From Penicillium oxalicum (lineage: Eukaryota > Ascomycota > Eurotiomycetes > Eurotiales > Aspergillaceae): 64,000 nucleotides of DNA. Positions within the stretch are counted from its first letter, which is position 1; each line of letters starts with the position of its first letter. Under the pieces are notes generated by a model. That model saw nothing but the letters and a program-made list of their open reading frames with translations. It ran no database searches and was not told the DNA's origin. Of this stretch, positions 1 through 12,266 are shown in pieces. The translations under genes and the position numbers were made by a program. The stretch lies in NCBI RefSeq assembly GCF_001723175.1, contig NC_064652.1, positions 1,550,001 through 1,614,000 on the forward strand, written 5' to 3'.

Positions 1-3000
1 CTCTGCCTTGCGACAGCGCCTCAGTCTCAGGGTTCTCACCGTCGGAGTCAATCTTATTCTCAAATGAGCGACTAGTTCCTGGCTCCGTGTCGGGGAAGAG
101 GGTCTTCGCCGCCTGTCTCTGTACTAGCTTGTCCCAATTTTTGTTCCAGCAGGTGTTCAACGATATTACCGGCGGGGCGGCTGGCCAGGAACAAGCGACC
201 TTTATTGGAATCACTTTTGGCCCAGTGGCTTCCCCACCGGAAGGGATCCAATCGACTCGAAGACCCCCGGCCACGCTAATTGATCCAACTTCGAAGGCTT
301 CTGCCGTGGTTCTAGCGCCAAAGCTAAGACCCGTTGCCCCCCGACGGAATCTTTGGCTCGGGCTGCATGAGAAACGGGGCCAATGCATGGAGATATGTGC
401 GAGCATTCGAATGGTCGGGCACTGTTCCACCGTCCTACCATACTACTGAGTGCGATTGACACGACCTGGATGGTCTTCCAAGGTGCCACGTGTATGGATT
501 GATGGGCCATCGGCCAATTTTCGCGAGCTGAACACAAGAACCAAGTACAATGAGTGGACATGGTGGGGGGAGGGCCCATCCATAGAGGCAATCTGTACTT
601 TCAACCACGTCGAACAAATACTCGACATGACTCCGGCAATGGAACGCGGACCGAGCTCGGCCACTATAGGCATGTACCCTGTAGTGTGAACGTACCGTAT
701 GATTATCGCCCATCTCATGCGTCGGAAGTTGGAATACCAAAGGTTACAATGTGGTTTCACGACGCATCAAGCTTGCTCAAATTGAAGTACTCTCTATGTG
801 AAAACGCTTTCCGTCCGGATTGTTCAGGCGACAGAATCGCGGGTTTCAGTACAATTCCGTCGTGGCCAAAAGCCTCGGCTGAGCGGCGAGTCGCCACCCG
901 ATGACCTTGCCCCTTGCAGATGGATCCTTGATCGACTACTCATAACCCGCAGTAAAGATGAGCTTGATCTTCGCCTGCATATCAATTTTTAGGTACAAGA
1001 CGAACGGGAGATTGGATCAAGTGGCGCCAGCGGCATGCCAGTATCACGAGGACCGCACAGTGGGCAGCGGACAGCGGACAGTGACACTCCCGACGCACTC
1101 GCAAACCTCTTTCTCTGAAAACGAGTTCTCCAAGGGCTACCGGCGAGGTGGGAATCAGTGGAGTCCCGGCTTCCGACGCTCTTCACAGAAACCATGGATA
1201 TGGACGACTCCATCATAACGGGATTCGCCGAGCGCATCTTCGACCCGCCCGCTCCTCAAGTAGCATTCAGCTCTAGACTAAATTGAGGAAAAGTCGCACC
1301 CTCAAGCATGTCGTCCGAGTATCCGACCATATTGTGGATGCACCTCACGTCTCCCAAGTCTGTGGCTGAAGGTCTTCATGGTCTCGGGGGAGAATCCAAA
1401 ACTCAATAGAGTTTGCAGTGGAAAGGCATGGGGTGTCAGTGTCAACACCACTTGGCAAGTGGGAAGAGGCCCGAGGGTGCATCATCGGCCCAGCCTCCTT
1501 AGTCACTTGGTACGCTCGAGTCATCCAGTTGGGCTTGGCCCCGCGCCTGATTCGCACTAGACTGTTACCGAACGGTATCATACATTACCGGCCTTCATGT
1601 AAGTCCCGCCAGCGTTCCCCATGGTGCCCCAAACACATGGCTCGGAGTACATATTTTCAGTATTGGACTCTAGTGCTGTCAACCCATGAGCAACCCAAAG
1701 TACCTTGCCCGGGAGCGGGTCACAGCATGCTGTGCGTATTTCACTTAATTGTTTGGAGAAGACTCAAAAGATGGTCATGCCGATAATTAAATCAAGCTCA
1801 AAGTTTATGCGTCCGGGTATGATCCTTCCAAATTCCTTCAGATTACGTTGTAGGGCGTCGGAGATGACGTTCTCCGTTGGGGGCACTCGGCGAGCGGTGA
1901 GTCGTGGAATCATAGCATCATCCGGTCCCTGAGATCGGCGGCAAGCATATTGGGCAGTGGACGCAACGACAGCTTGGTCTCCGTCCTGCTTGGATCGATG
2001 ACTTAAATGGATTTCTCCATCCGAGTCTCAATACTTTGTAGACCGGCTCTGGGTCCGCGTCAAGCCACTGACATGAGTAAAGCACAAGGCATGTTGATAA
2101 GTGGACGGGGTCAAGTTCACCCTAGGGGACTATTACTGTACCATTGGATACATGCTAGTATGTACTGAAGTTTACAAACAGCTGTCGATTGGGTCATTCC
2201 GACGGACTCGAAGGAGTGATGAGTAATCGTGTAAGACTGGGATTGTACGGGGTGTATGCCCAAAAACGTGACGCTGGGTCCCCATGGCATCACGTGTCGT
2301 CCATAACACTGTAACGGCGCTAACCCGAAAACGGTAGAGATGCCTCTATCCTAGTCCGACCCGCTGAGACGCGGCCGTCTTCCTTTCCACCTCGAGGATC
2401 CTCAATCCATCAGGCAGGAAGAAGAAAAAAAAAACACTCCTCATTGATATTCCAACGTGGTAGACGCGTTGCTGTGATCTAGAAGAAGACAGCGCAAGGT
2501 GATCTAAACAGAAGAACCGCCGCGTTCATCGCCACTACTGCACAAGAGCCACTGGCGATTCGCTGGGGCCCAGCACCAGAGTGGGACATCATCCGAGGGT
2601 GGACTCCTCGAACCCGCCCAAAACCGCCATCCACCTAAAAGTCCACTTCCATCGAGGGGCACTTACTCGGGAGTTGCTCTCCTGTCGCATTTACTTTCTT
2701 ACACTTTTTCAACTCCTCACTATTACAGGCGTTCGCGTTTCAACACGGGACTTTTCCCCCCATCAAATCTTATACCCTTCAAGACTCACGCCTCTCTGGC
2801 GTGCTTGGGTGTTGCGCAAGACCGATTTGGAAACTAGAGTCTCGGGCAGTTGCCTCAACGTTCTTTTTTTCCCTCTTCCCTAAGACAATACAGTCACAAC
2901 CCGCTGGGTTCCTGGAGGTTGGCTCTCATTGCGCTCAAAGTGCGCGCAATATAGTGTGGGGAACGACTGGACATAACGACCGAATACCTATCCCCGGCAT

Positions 3001-3020
3001 TTTGCCTTCCATCCTTCACG
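1..3020. other. Left-edge region without a confident gene
   Basis: No reading frame here joins into a recognisable protein. The longest open frames are about 120 codons, overlap one another on both strands and resemble no family I know. A minus-strand stretch at about 1-300 stays open for some 70 codons and could be part of a gene running off the window edge, but two frames are equally open and I cannot choose between them. From about 2400 the sequence becomes rich in C and T, as expected for the promoter and 5' leader of the Sfp1-like gene that starts at 3021. Confidence 0.5.
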
Positions 3021-4970
3021 ATGTCAGGCGCTGCTCCTATTGACATCACCACTCGACAGACGACCTCCGTGTCACCACCGGGGCAACAGGCGTCGAACCT
3101 CACATCGGCACTCCAAAGGGCTGGTAACGGTGAGCGCACGGGTAGCATATCACTGCATCCTGGTAGCGGACTGGGGGTGTTCAAGGCCCCCCCACCACGC
3201 AAGGATTCGATCACCAATGCTACCGCACAATGGGGAAATGGAACGAAGCCCATCTCGATGTCAGGATCAGGCCGCGACAAGGGCCGGCGAGAGTCTCTCG
3301 CAGGGAGCTTGGTGGGGGGCATGAGCTGGGGTGGTGTGTCGGTGGGAAGCTGGATCCGTGATGAGTGAGTGGCTGCACATCCCATGAGATCAGGCCTGAA
3401 GTCGAGATCGATAGGTCCACGAGGCCCTCGGAGATCAGAGGAGGATTCTTTTCCTGGTCTCCTTCTCCGGATCCTTGTACACAGCGGCATCGTTCCACAG
3501 CGTTCGATAACTGACCAAGCAAATCTTTCCGTAGTATCATCATGACCGGCACCTCTCCATTCACCTTCCAGTCGCCTTCATTCCACTCTTCCTCATATCT
3601 CCCGAAGTTGGAGGCTAACTTCATGCGGGATTTCTCTTGCTGTGGTGTGACATTGCCGACTCTCCATGACCTGCTCCAGCATTACGAGGAGGCCCACGCG
3701 ACCAAGTCACCCAACCAAGGGCATCGGCCGAGCCAAGAAAATCGCGCCGCGATCGCAGCAGCAATGGCACAGCAACAAGGGCAACCGCATGGAAACCAAG
3801 GACGTGGCATCTCGCAGGACCGCACTCTCGATATGCAGCGAAAAATGGGCCACACACCATCTGCGTTACAACACGTTGACCTCGACACGATGGATGATAT
3901 GGAATTAGACGACCCAATGGGCGATGCTGATGCTGCCACCTCGCAGTTGTTCTCCACTCAGCTACGCGACGCTGGACAAGGTGGATACGGCAACCCCAAC
4001 CAAGGCCCTCAGCTGAATTTGGGCATGCTCCCTAGCCACCAGGGCTTCAATAGCCCGTCCCAGCCCGGTACTCCCGTGGGCTCTTCACGTCCGCTGTCCC
4101 TCTCGAACAATCCCACCGTGTCTTCTGTCAACACACCGACACTCATGGCCAACCCACTTCAAACCTCTCAATTCCGGAATACGCCCGATTCCTCCGGGCC
4201 GGGAACGCCTGCTGAAATCGACGAGAACGTCGTTGGGGGCTTCGGTGACCTCAACATGCAACCAAACATGATGGGACAGAACCAAGCTCACTACGGACGC
4301 TACCCGGGCAATAATGACATGGTTGATCTGTGCATCGATGAGCCAGCTAAGCGGCTTTTCAGCCCCAGTGGAGGCATGGGAACACCAAATGCACACTTTA
4401 AGCTCAGCGGAGCTCAGTACGGTCCAAACAGCGACATTGCGCGACGGATCAGGGAACAGCAGCTTCTGGCTGGTGTGCCCGACACCACATCGATCCTTCC
4501 CAACGAGGAGCCCAAGCCCTTCCGCTGTCCCGTCATTGGGTGCGAAAAGGCGTATAAGAATCAGAACGGTCTGAAATATCACAAGGCGGTAAGTATCTGC
4601 AACCTCAATCTCGAGCCGAGACCAGTATTCTAACGTATTGGGGTATTCTCTTTAGCACGGCCATAATAATCAACAGCTACATGATAACGCCGACGGAACC
4701 TTTTCTATCGTCAATCCGGAAACGTCGACGCCTTACCCGGGCACTCTCGGCATGGAGAAAGAGAAGCCATATCGTTGTGAAGTGTGTGGCAAACGCTACA
4801 AGAATCTCAACGGCCTCAAATACCACAAGTCGCATTCGCCGCCTTGCAATCCTGATTTCCAGCTTGCCGCAGGCCGCAATTTGAATCTCGGTGGGGGTGT
4901 CATGCAGGGACAAAACATCAACGTGGCAGGAGCTGGCTTGCCCGGCATTGGCGAAGAAGGCCTTCTATAA
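3021..4970 (+). CDS. sfp1: Sfp1-like split C2H2 zinc-finger transcription regulator
   Basis: Three exons (3021-3364, 3535-4588, 4656-4970) give about 570 residues. Introns are GT-AG, 170 and 67 bp, and the first has a CTGAC branch-type element before its AG. An early atypical finger has adjacent cysteines followed by a HxxxxH pair (FSCCG...HYEEAH). A long Pro/Gln/Asn/Gly-rich linker follows. Two C-terminal C2H2 fingers each contain the shared core NGLKYHK: the first begins [12 protein letters not shown] and its second half is interrupted by intron 2, the second begins [10 protein letters not shown]. This arrangement of split fingers is that of the Sfp1 family, which in yeast controls ribosome biogenesis and cell size downstream of nutrient signalling; that role is inferred here. 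The protein should be nuclear. The start at 3021 opens the only frame that splices cleanly into exon 2. Confidence 0.85.
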
Positions 4971-6757
4971 GAGTGCAGATCAGATGGACAGTGAACAAGC
5001 TCGGGAAATGTGTGCCTGCTGCTCGTCCGTATATATAATTCTCAGGGATCACCTGGACGATCACTCAAGAGGTGTTTTCTCTTCTCTCTCTTTCCTATTC
5101 TTGTCTTGGGAAAAAGCCCTTTTCCAAACACGACGTCATGATTTGGTTCGGTGACTTTTGGAGTTTTTGTTTTCTTTTTCTGTGTCTCTGGCTTCTGTCT
5201 TCTTTTCTTGGACATGGGGTTACGTATCCTTTGATTTCGGTCTGGCTACCCTGATACACTGGATGACTTTGAGAATTCATGCAGCAGTTTATCGATCTAC
5301 GGCAGAGGCGCCCTCCGGACTTGCATCTTAGCGAGATTCTTCTTGCTGATCGAGGTTTTTATCCGCCCCTTACTTCAACAGCGCTGATCTCCACAAAATA
5401 AGATCGCCATCTATTTTGCTTGTATGCTGTGATAAGCGACCTGGCTCCACCTGCAAGTCTCTCCTCTGCCATTCTGTTCGGTTGGAATCGCACCGAGCAA
5501 CCCATGGCAAAAGGCGTTGACATACACGGGGTTTTTTTTTTCATTTTTACCCATTCGAGCTCTCCTGTGATTTGCCTCTTGTTTTGCGTTCTATGCACCG
5601 GTTAGGTGGCTTGTTGATTTTACGCGATTGATTTCCATAAATCAGGTCATGTTGATGACCGAGTTACTTCCCCTGTCCCACTTTGGATTCATTCGAGGGC
5701 TGGCGTCGATATTCCTTCCCGCCTGCCTTCCCTTCTTTCCCTTCCTTTCGCCTTCAGATTCACTCACGATTCCGATGATACCTTTTTGACTTGACGTCAA
5801 AGACCACCCGATCAAGCTTGTGGGCCGTGCTACGAACCAGCTCTTGGCATCCTTTGCTGGTATCTAGCAAACAAAGCCCCCGAGACCGGTCCCTGCACAC
5901 TTCAATATCCTCCAGCGTTGTGTGGTTGGCTTGGAAGAGCTCGTTGGAATCTCGAACTGGAACTCGGACTGACACACCGGATTTATAAAAAAGTACGGCT
6001 CGCCTGGCGTCCAGATGATGTATATATGAGATTTGATATAAACCTTGGCTTTTCAAGCTCTGTTTCCATTCTCTTCCCCAGCCGCCACCTATGGGCTGGC
6101 TTTGATAATTTTCAGTAACTGCCAACTGCTGATCATCGCGGTGAATGCCTGCTAGTACGTAGTTGGTGGAAGACGGCCATTTACTTTTTTTTGGGAGAAT
6201 AGAACTTATGCAACCTTGAATTGTTTGAGTTTCTTGAGAGACAGGAAGTCTTCCTTGTCCGATGATGAACATTATGGAAACACGGCAATTTGCACGAATT
6301 GGATGAACAGATATATAAGTTCCATCCCTACCCAAAACACGTTTCGAGAGGAGCATCCAGACTGGAGTTGAAGGCTGACTGATGAACCAAGATGGACGGC
6401 CTAATATTGCAGAACCCCAAGGTCGACTTCACAAGAGGCGGTTGAACGGTCTAGTTTGGGTGAAGATCGAGAAAAAAGCGGAGAATAACCAAATTTGAAT
6501 GAGAATTCATGAGGAGATATCAAAGGCCAGAAGGATTCGCTTGCATCAATCAATCCACCAACCCTTGGAAGAATATTGAAGGAGAAGGAGGGCAGAAGAA
6601 CATTGGGAGGAGGGTTTCATGAAATAGTACCATAGGCACAGCAGAGACAGAACAGCCAACAAAAAAGGTATTACGAATTGACGGCGGGATGAAGACGTAG
6701 AAGTCAAGGTAGACTTTTGAAATAACGCGAGGTCGGGGAAGGCGGCGAATGAATCAA
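4971..6757. other. Convergent intergenic region
   Basis: This lies between the 3' ends of the Sfp1-like gene and the TFIIA gene and should hold both 3' UTRs. A pyrimidine-rich stretch follows the sfp1 stop. A 198-codon minus-strand open frame at 5760-6356 resembles no family and was not called. Confidence 0.5.
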
Positions 6758-8655
6758 TCACCACTCAAATTCACCTTGACCCTTGTGGAAAACGTATCTG
6801 TAGTTCTGAATTAGCGGGCTGGAGACACTCCACAGCTAAAAACTCGCCAGGCAGGACAAAACTCACTCTTTACCGCCAGTGGTCAAGATCCCGTCCTTCA
6901 AAGTGCACTTCCACTTGTTCTTGACACGTTGGACCTTGTCATATGTGCACAGCATGACCTGACCCTCGGCCTCGTCGGCCTCTGCCTCGTGATCAACAAG
7001 GTCGTCAGGATCGTCCAGGTCTGAGTTGATCGCGTCTTCGTCTTCCTCCTCCTTGACGTCGTCGTCCGGGCCGTCAAACTGTCCATGTGCTGGGGGGGGA
7101 GATGATGTTGACTGCGACTCGTCGGTCCGAAGCAAGGGAGCAATCAAAGCTGAGCGACGAGCCTTGGTAGCAGATGACTCTTGTTCCGACAGGGGGCGGA
7201 GCAAGCCGCCACCTTCCAGCCCGCTCATCTGATGCTTGATGTACTCACGCAGGAGATGATCTCCCTGGCCGTTCTGAGCGGCTTCCCGACGGCGGGCAAC
7301 TTCCGCCTTCCAGTCCGATAAAGCATCACCAGCGCCGTCGGTCTGGCCGGATCCGAGCGAAGGCTGATTCGACTCTTGTTTGACCTGGGGCGCATGGCCG
7401 TTTGAGGAATAATGCTGCTGCGGGTATTGCTGTTGCCCAGCCGGTTGAGACTGGAGTTGGCTGACAGATGTGGCCGCTGAGGCACCGAAACGCTGCGTCA
7501 GCTGCGCGGCGGCGCGGTCCCGGGCCATTTGCGGATTGGGCGTTGTGGTCGCAGGCATGTTGGGGTGCATGGGCGGCATGGAAGACATTCCGCCCGTGCC
7601 CGGCTCGGTCTTAATTCTTGGCGCAGTCATAGGCGCAGTCGCAACAGGCGCGGCAGGATTGGAATGGGCGGCAGGCACTGGGCCTGGCATTGGAGCTTGC
7701 TGAGGCATAGAAACGGGCGGAGGGACATGCTGGTGTTGCTGAGGTTGCTGGTGCGGCTGATGTTGCTGGGGTTGCTGGTGTGGCTGATATTGCTGGGGTT
7801 GCTGGGGTTGCTGAGGTTGCTGAGGGTGCTGATGCTGCTGATGCTGCTGATGCTGCTGATGCTGCTGGTGTTGCTGGTGTTGCTGGTGCTGCTGGGGTGG
7901 TGGTGGACGAGGAGCATTGGATGGAACAGTGGCCTGAGGAGGCAGAGGAGCCTGGGCGACTGGCTGGACTGGAGGGTCCCATGGGAAATGAGCCACATTG
8001 ACCGAAGAGAGTTTCTTCTGCCAGGTCTAAAAGAAGAGGGAAACGACGAGCATTAGTGCTGTGTTGGAAGAGAGGCAAGTATAGCGAGTAGAGGGAATAT
8101 AGCAATGGGTGGGATGGCCCTGAAGTATGGGGAGACCATTCGACGAATGATGGCCGAGTGGGCTAAACCCGTCTGGGGCGGGAAGCGGCGGCGGCATATA
8201 AAGGGGAGTCTCATAAACCGACTCCCTCCCCTCCTGGGCATCGCCTCCCGCACTCATCTCGGGATCCCCCCCGCTTTGAGGCTGACCCTCCCCAGACTTC
8301 AAGTGACCAGGGGCTCAAACGTATGGCGAGATGAAAACCAGGGGGAAAAAGAAAAAGAGAAGACAAGAGGGTTTTCACTGACCTCACGCAAATCCAGCAA
8401 TGTCTTCTGGTCAACGCCGCTTTCCTCAAAGTCGACCTGGGAGTTCTCGCAGACGTCCTTGATCACCTTCTCGAACACCGCACCCTGTCCCGACAAACAG
8501 TCAACATCTCGATGCAATCGTGGCGCAGTGGTCGATGATCACCAGTGCTTCTGTGCCGCGAGACATTGTAGTGACCAGGCAGGCGATTGTCATGTCGTTA
8601 CAAAGGGAGTGGGTAGGATGTCACGAGGGTCACTTACCACTTGTTGATTCGACAT
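6758..8655 (-). CDS. toa1: TFIIA large subunit (alpha/beta precursor, Toa1)
   Basis: Four exons on the minus strand (8638-8655, 8383-8484, 6867-8026, 6758-6797) give about 439 residues. Exon 1 encodes only MSNQQV. Exon 2 gives the conserved helical start GAVFEKVIKDVCE... and exon 3 continues with TWQKKL and FPWDP, which is the N-terminal four-helix domain that pairs with the TFIIA small subunit. The middle is a Pro/Gln/His-rich linker with an uninterrupted run of QHQ and QQP repeats. An acidic block (DDDVKEEEDEDAINSDLDDPDD) precedes the C-terminal beta-barrel segment VKNKWKCTLKDGI, and the tail ends KGQGEFEW. The family stabilises TBP on TATA DNA in the Pol II preinitiation complex. Introns are 69, 356 and 153 bp; the 356-bp intron is long for this window. 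Confidence 0.93.
7730..7893 (+). repeat. CTG/TTG trinucleotide-rich tract coding Gln-His repeats
   Basis: On the plus strand this is a run of imperfect tgctgg, tgctga and ttgctgg units. Read on the minus strand it encodes repeated QHQ and QQP units in the TFIIA linker. It is the kind of tract that changes length by replication slippage. The long plus-strand open frames here are shadows of this repeat. Confidence 0.85.
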
Positions 8656-9729
8656 GTTGACACTAGAAGAGGGCAGCCGACAAGCTGGCAACGACTATGC
8701 TCAATATTGAGAGTGGCTGGGAAAAAGTCAAGGAGAATGATTCCAGGATGTGGCCGAGGGCGTGTACTATTCAATGTTCAACTGTGTTTGAGGAGAGGGC
8801 CGTCCGTCGCAACGGTGTTCCCGCTGGAGCAATGGTGGATCACGCCTCTCGGAGTACAGTGTAGCCACCGGCAGCCTTTGTGATCGCAGATGATGCTTGT
8901 AGGAAATGGGCAACGAATGTAGAGTGGAATTCGAGCAGGGAGTCCCCAAAATGGCAAACTGTAGGGTGGAGCGGGCTGGATAGGCTGGCCGATGAGTTGG
9001 GGAAGGTGAAGGTTAGTCCAGGGCAGTCGAAAAGCGACTCCAACGCCGCGGTGCTTAGTCATGCCCGGCAATCGGGACCAGCCCAGTGCCAACCTCTTCC
9101 AACTAGTAGATTCGCCTCACCTCCCAACTTCCACCTTAGCCAAGTACTGAGGTGATAGGTACCTAGAGACTCAGGTAGCACATGATTGATGAGATTGTCT
9201 TAACAGAGGGCGTCCTTGTCTCATTGCACTCAAAGGCCACCGAGACACGAGCTGGACTCGTTTTCTGTGCATGGCACCCAGTCAGACGCGAGGAATACTG
9301 ACTTTGAGCGACTCGCCTCACAATTCATTCGGGCCAATCTATGAACGTATGGAAGTCTCCTTGACAAGACAATTGTGTTCATCTCAAGAATCCGAAGGAC
9401 TATCTACCAGCTACCCGACAATTGAAGAGGATGAGCCGAATTTTTTTCCCTCGAGCGGCATGTAATGAGTAAATGCAATAACAATGGGCTATTCAATCTG
9501 ATGGTGCAAGAATCATACTGCTAAACTCCAAAGGCTCCTTCTCCCCCCGCATCTGACCGTGAAGTAATGTCCTACAAAGCGCCCGCATTCAAACCAAACC
9601 CCTCTCTCCAACTCCAAAATACCCGCAAGTAAAACATGGAAATGTGGGTATGAACAATGTATGGACAGAAGAAACAAGAAAAAAGAAATAAAGACAAGAA
9701 GACGTGACAGTGGCGGCGTGGCTCACGGC
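8656..9729. other. Intergenic region between toa1 start and cdc20 end
   Basis: About 1.1 kb holds the promoter of the TFIIA gene and the 3' region of the cdc20 gene, both on the minus strand. I see no coding potential beyond short chance frames and no obvious structured RNA. Confidence 0.5.
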
Positions 9730-11715
9730 TCAGCGGATGGTCATGGACTTTGTGAGCTGAGCCTTGCTACCAACGCCACCCTCGCGAGAAGACGAGGCGC
9801 TGCTACCCGGCTTGCGCTCAAAGACCTTCCAGAACTTCAGGCTTTCGTCGGCAGCCGCGGTGGCCAACATTTGGCCGTCAGGACTCAGGCTGCTGTGAAG
9901 AACACGAGTCTCGTGGGCAGGGATCTCAACGTTGCGCACCAGGGTCGGATAGCTCCAGATACTGAGCGAATTGTCTGGGAATCCGCTTGAGCTGACAATC
10001 TCACGGTAGTGGTTGCTCCACCGGAGACTGGTGACCTGTGATCCGGTATCGATGCTGTTTGTGCGAGCACCGGTGGTGGTGTTCCAGAAGTGAATGTGAC
10101 GATCGTACGATCCACCACCAGTCGCGAGCAGGTTTAGCTGCCATGGGCACCAACTGAGAGCCTTGACGGCAGCACGGTGGTTGGTCTTGGTGAACTTGGG
10201 CGCACTCAGCGAGCGAGCATCCCAAATATTGACGAGGTTGTCATTACCGCCCGTCGCAAGCTGAGCACCATCGGAGCGCCACTCGAGACCGCAGACTTCG
10301 GAGGTGTGGGATACGAGCTCGGCCACCTTGTGATCGGCGATGCGAACATCGTGGTTGAAAACGAGACCGCTGCGTGCTCCTGTGGACAGCAAGTGCTTGG
10401 ACCAGCCCATCACACCGACGCGGGAATCGTGGCCGTACATGCTGCGAAGCTTCGTGCCCTCTTCAACATCCCAAATCTGCACCTCACCAGTTCCCAACCC
10501 AACTCCAACGTAAGCACCATCGCCACTCCACTTGACGCTGCTAATGTAGGTATCAGGCGCCGACTCCAAGAGGCAGCTGACAGTGCCAGACTCGGCCGAC
10601 CAGACATAGACGTTGCGCTCCAGACCGATGGCGACCTGGTTTCCAGAGCTCCAATCCAGCAAGTTAAGATAGTAGTCATCCAAAAGACCGGGTGCGTCCA
10701 GAACACGCTCAGGAGCAGTCTGCACTCGTCGTCGGAATTGAGCGCCTTGAGACTTGGCAGATCGAAGGGGCCGGTTGTACTGAGCCCGGAGGTCGATGGG
10801 CTTAGATGACTCTGGCGGCGCAGGCTTGAATGCGAGAATGCGGGTGTTCAGATTTACACCACAAGCATCGGCCAGGGACGACTCGTAGGCAACGGCATCG
10901 GGAGCTGGACGGGTGTAGCTTGGCTGTTCAGAGTCGTCCAGCCCCAGATTGTCCAGGGCTGCCGTCAATTCATCCTCAACGCCACGTCCGCTGATATCGA
11001 ATGCACTGGCTGCAGAGGCAAGAACAGTCGAACCCTCGCTCCCACTTGTTTTGGGACGTTGGGACTCATTGGGTTTCGCAGCGCCGCTAGTCACAAGACC
11101 TTCACTGGCTGAGCGATTGGGGATAAAGCGGTCACCGGCATTGTGTGGGATTCGAACAGTCGTCTTGCTCGGACGAGCCCGAGTCGGCACCTCTCGTCGC
11201 GGGCGTTCTTTTACAGGGGTCTGCCCGGTCGACGACGGACCTGTGCCGGTGAGAGACCAGTCAGACACCCCGAGTTGCAGATGCTTTGGTGAATGCCGAG
11301 TGCGTGCAATATTGGACTTGGGAGAATCACGGTGCGTTCGTGAAGTCTTGGTGACAGAGGACTTTGCAACGGCGGGTTTTGTCGCTGCGGGCTTTGCGGC
11401 TGCCGTTTTTGGCACGGATATTTTAGGGATAGAGGGCTTGGCAAGCGATGACCTGGTGACTGAGGGCTTCGAGGTGGTAGTTTTATTGCTGGATGACTTG
11501 GCAAAATATGAGGACAGGTTTCCACCATAAACCGATTTGGGCTTCTCGTAGCCTGCGTCGGCCTTTTGTGGAGTAAATGGGGACGACTCGTCGGATGCCC
11601 TTGGAGTCACTCGTGTGTTAGGTGATGGAGTCAATGGCATACGACCACCAGCTGTTTTGGAGGAGAAGATCCCAGGATGGGTCTTCACTGGCGTTGAGAC
11701 CGAAGCAGTGGCCAT
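9730..11715 (-). CDS. cdc20: Cdc20/Slp1, activator of the anaphase-promoting complex
   Basis: A single exon gives 661 residues from the ATG at 11715; an in-frame ATG 24 codons upstream (11787) is possible, but the sequence between them looks non-conserved. The first 200 residues are Ser/Thr/Pro/Lys-rich with several SP and TP sites. The C-box DRFIPNR lies at about residues 195-201. The block RVLDAPGLLDDYYLNLLDWS opens the WD40 propeller, which includes SEVCGLEWRSDG, GGNDN, IHFWN and DESLKFWK. The last two residues are Ile-Arg, the tail that docks to the APC/C. The C-box, propeller wording and ERNVYVW match Slp1/Cdc20 better than Cdh1. The protein recruits securin and mitotic cyclins to the APC/C and is the spindle-checkpoint target. 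Confidence 0.95.
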   Translation of the reverse strand: MATASVSTPVKTHPGIFSSKTAGGRMPLTPSPNTRVTPRASDESSPFTPQKADAGYEKPKSVYGGNLSSYFAKSSSNKTTTSKPSVTRSSLAKPSIPKISVPKTAAAKPAATKPAVAKSSVTKTSRTHRDSPKSNIARTRHSPKHLQLGVSDWSLTGTGPSSTGQTPVKERPRREVPTRARPSKTTVRIPHNAGDRFIPNRSASEGLVTSGAAKPNESQRPKTSGSEGSTVLASAASAFDISGRGVEDELTAALDNLGLDDSEQPSYTRPAPDAVAYESSLADACGVNLNTRILAFKPAPPESSKPIDLRAQYNRPLRSAKSQGAQFRRRVQTAPERVLDAPGLLDDYYLNLLDWSSGNQVAIGLERNVYVWSAESGTVSCLLESAPDTYISSVKWSGDGAYVGVGLGTGEVQIWDVEEGTKLRSMYGHDSRVGVMGWSKHLLSTGARSGLVFNHDVRIADHKVAELVSHTSEVCGLEWRSDGAQLATGGNDNLVNIWDARSLSAPKFTKTNHRAAVKALSWCPWQLNLLATGGGSYDRHIHFWNTTTGARTNSIDTGSQVTSLRWSNHYREIVSSSGFPDNSLSIWSYPTLVRNVEIPAHETRVLHSSLSPDGQMLATAAADESLKFWKVFERKPGSSASSSREGGVGSKAQLTKSMTIR

Positions 11716-12266
11716 GACTGAGACTGTGCAAACTTTCACCTCGTGAGGGATAATCAAATACACTCGGTCACAGGCGTACCGAGCCACGAATGATAGTCAA
11801 ATGCAGAATGCAGAAAACAATGCAGAATGAGAATATGGAGCAGAAGATAGAGTGTGGGTAATCTTGCAGATAGAGTATGGGTGGTAGGAAAGGAAGAATG
11901 ACCCTAAGGATGGAATAAATAATATTCTACATGCGGACTAAGGGGACCCTTGCTGGGGCAACCGTTGGCCAAGGTACACGCATGTACCAGTCCCGTTTGG
12001 GACTAGCCCCATTTTGCACATGACACAGCGGCAACTGGCGAACTTCCGAAACCTCGCCTTGTCGGAAAACATTTCAGGAGAGCTCGGCGTCCCGAGCGGT
12101 CTTCTGTACCATGACCCCTCGAGATCGGCATTGACTTGTCAGGGTGCAAATCATCTCCGCCAAGTGAGGGCTTGAAGTATCATTTGAAGACAGCTGGTTG
12201 AGCCCAAGGCCTTCTCTTTACCACACCCGCTTGTTCTCCCGCTCAACCTGTTGATTTCTTTGTCTC
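11716..12266. promoter_or_regulatory. Divergent intergenic region of cdc20 and the Kelch-BTB gene
   Basis: The two start codons face away from each other across 551 bp, so both promoters and 5' leaders must fit here. I could not place a TATA element or factor site with confidence. Confidence 0.55.

Noticed and set aside
1..600. Possible partial gene running off the left edge on the minus strand
   Set aside because: Two frames are open for similar lengths, neither gives a recognisable domain, and the rest would lie outside the window.
5760..6356. 198-codon open frame on the minus strand between sfp1 and toa1
   Set aside because: It has no recognisable domain, starts in a spacer that should hold two 3' UTRs, and a plus-strand frame is open over part of it. 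Kept only as a possible chance ORF.
7529..8056. 175-codon plus-strand frame and overlapping minus-strand frames at the TFIIA linker
   Set aside because: They are alternative readings of the trinucleotide repeat that encodes the Gln-His linker; leucine-rich runs arise from repeated CTG.
10177..10809. 210-codon plus-strand frame inside cdc20
   Set aside because: It is antisense to the WD40 region of a firm gene and has no domain of its own.
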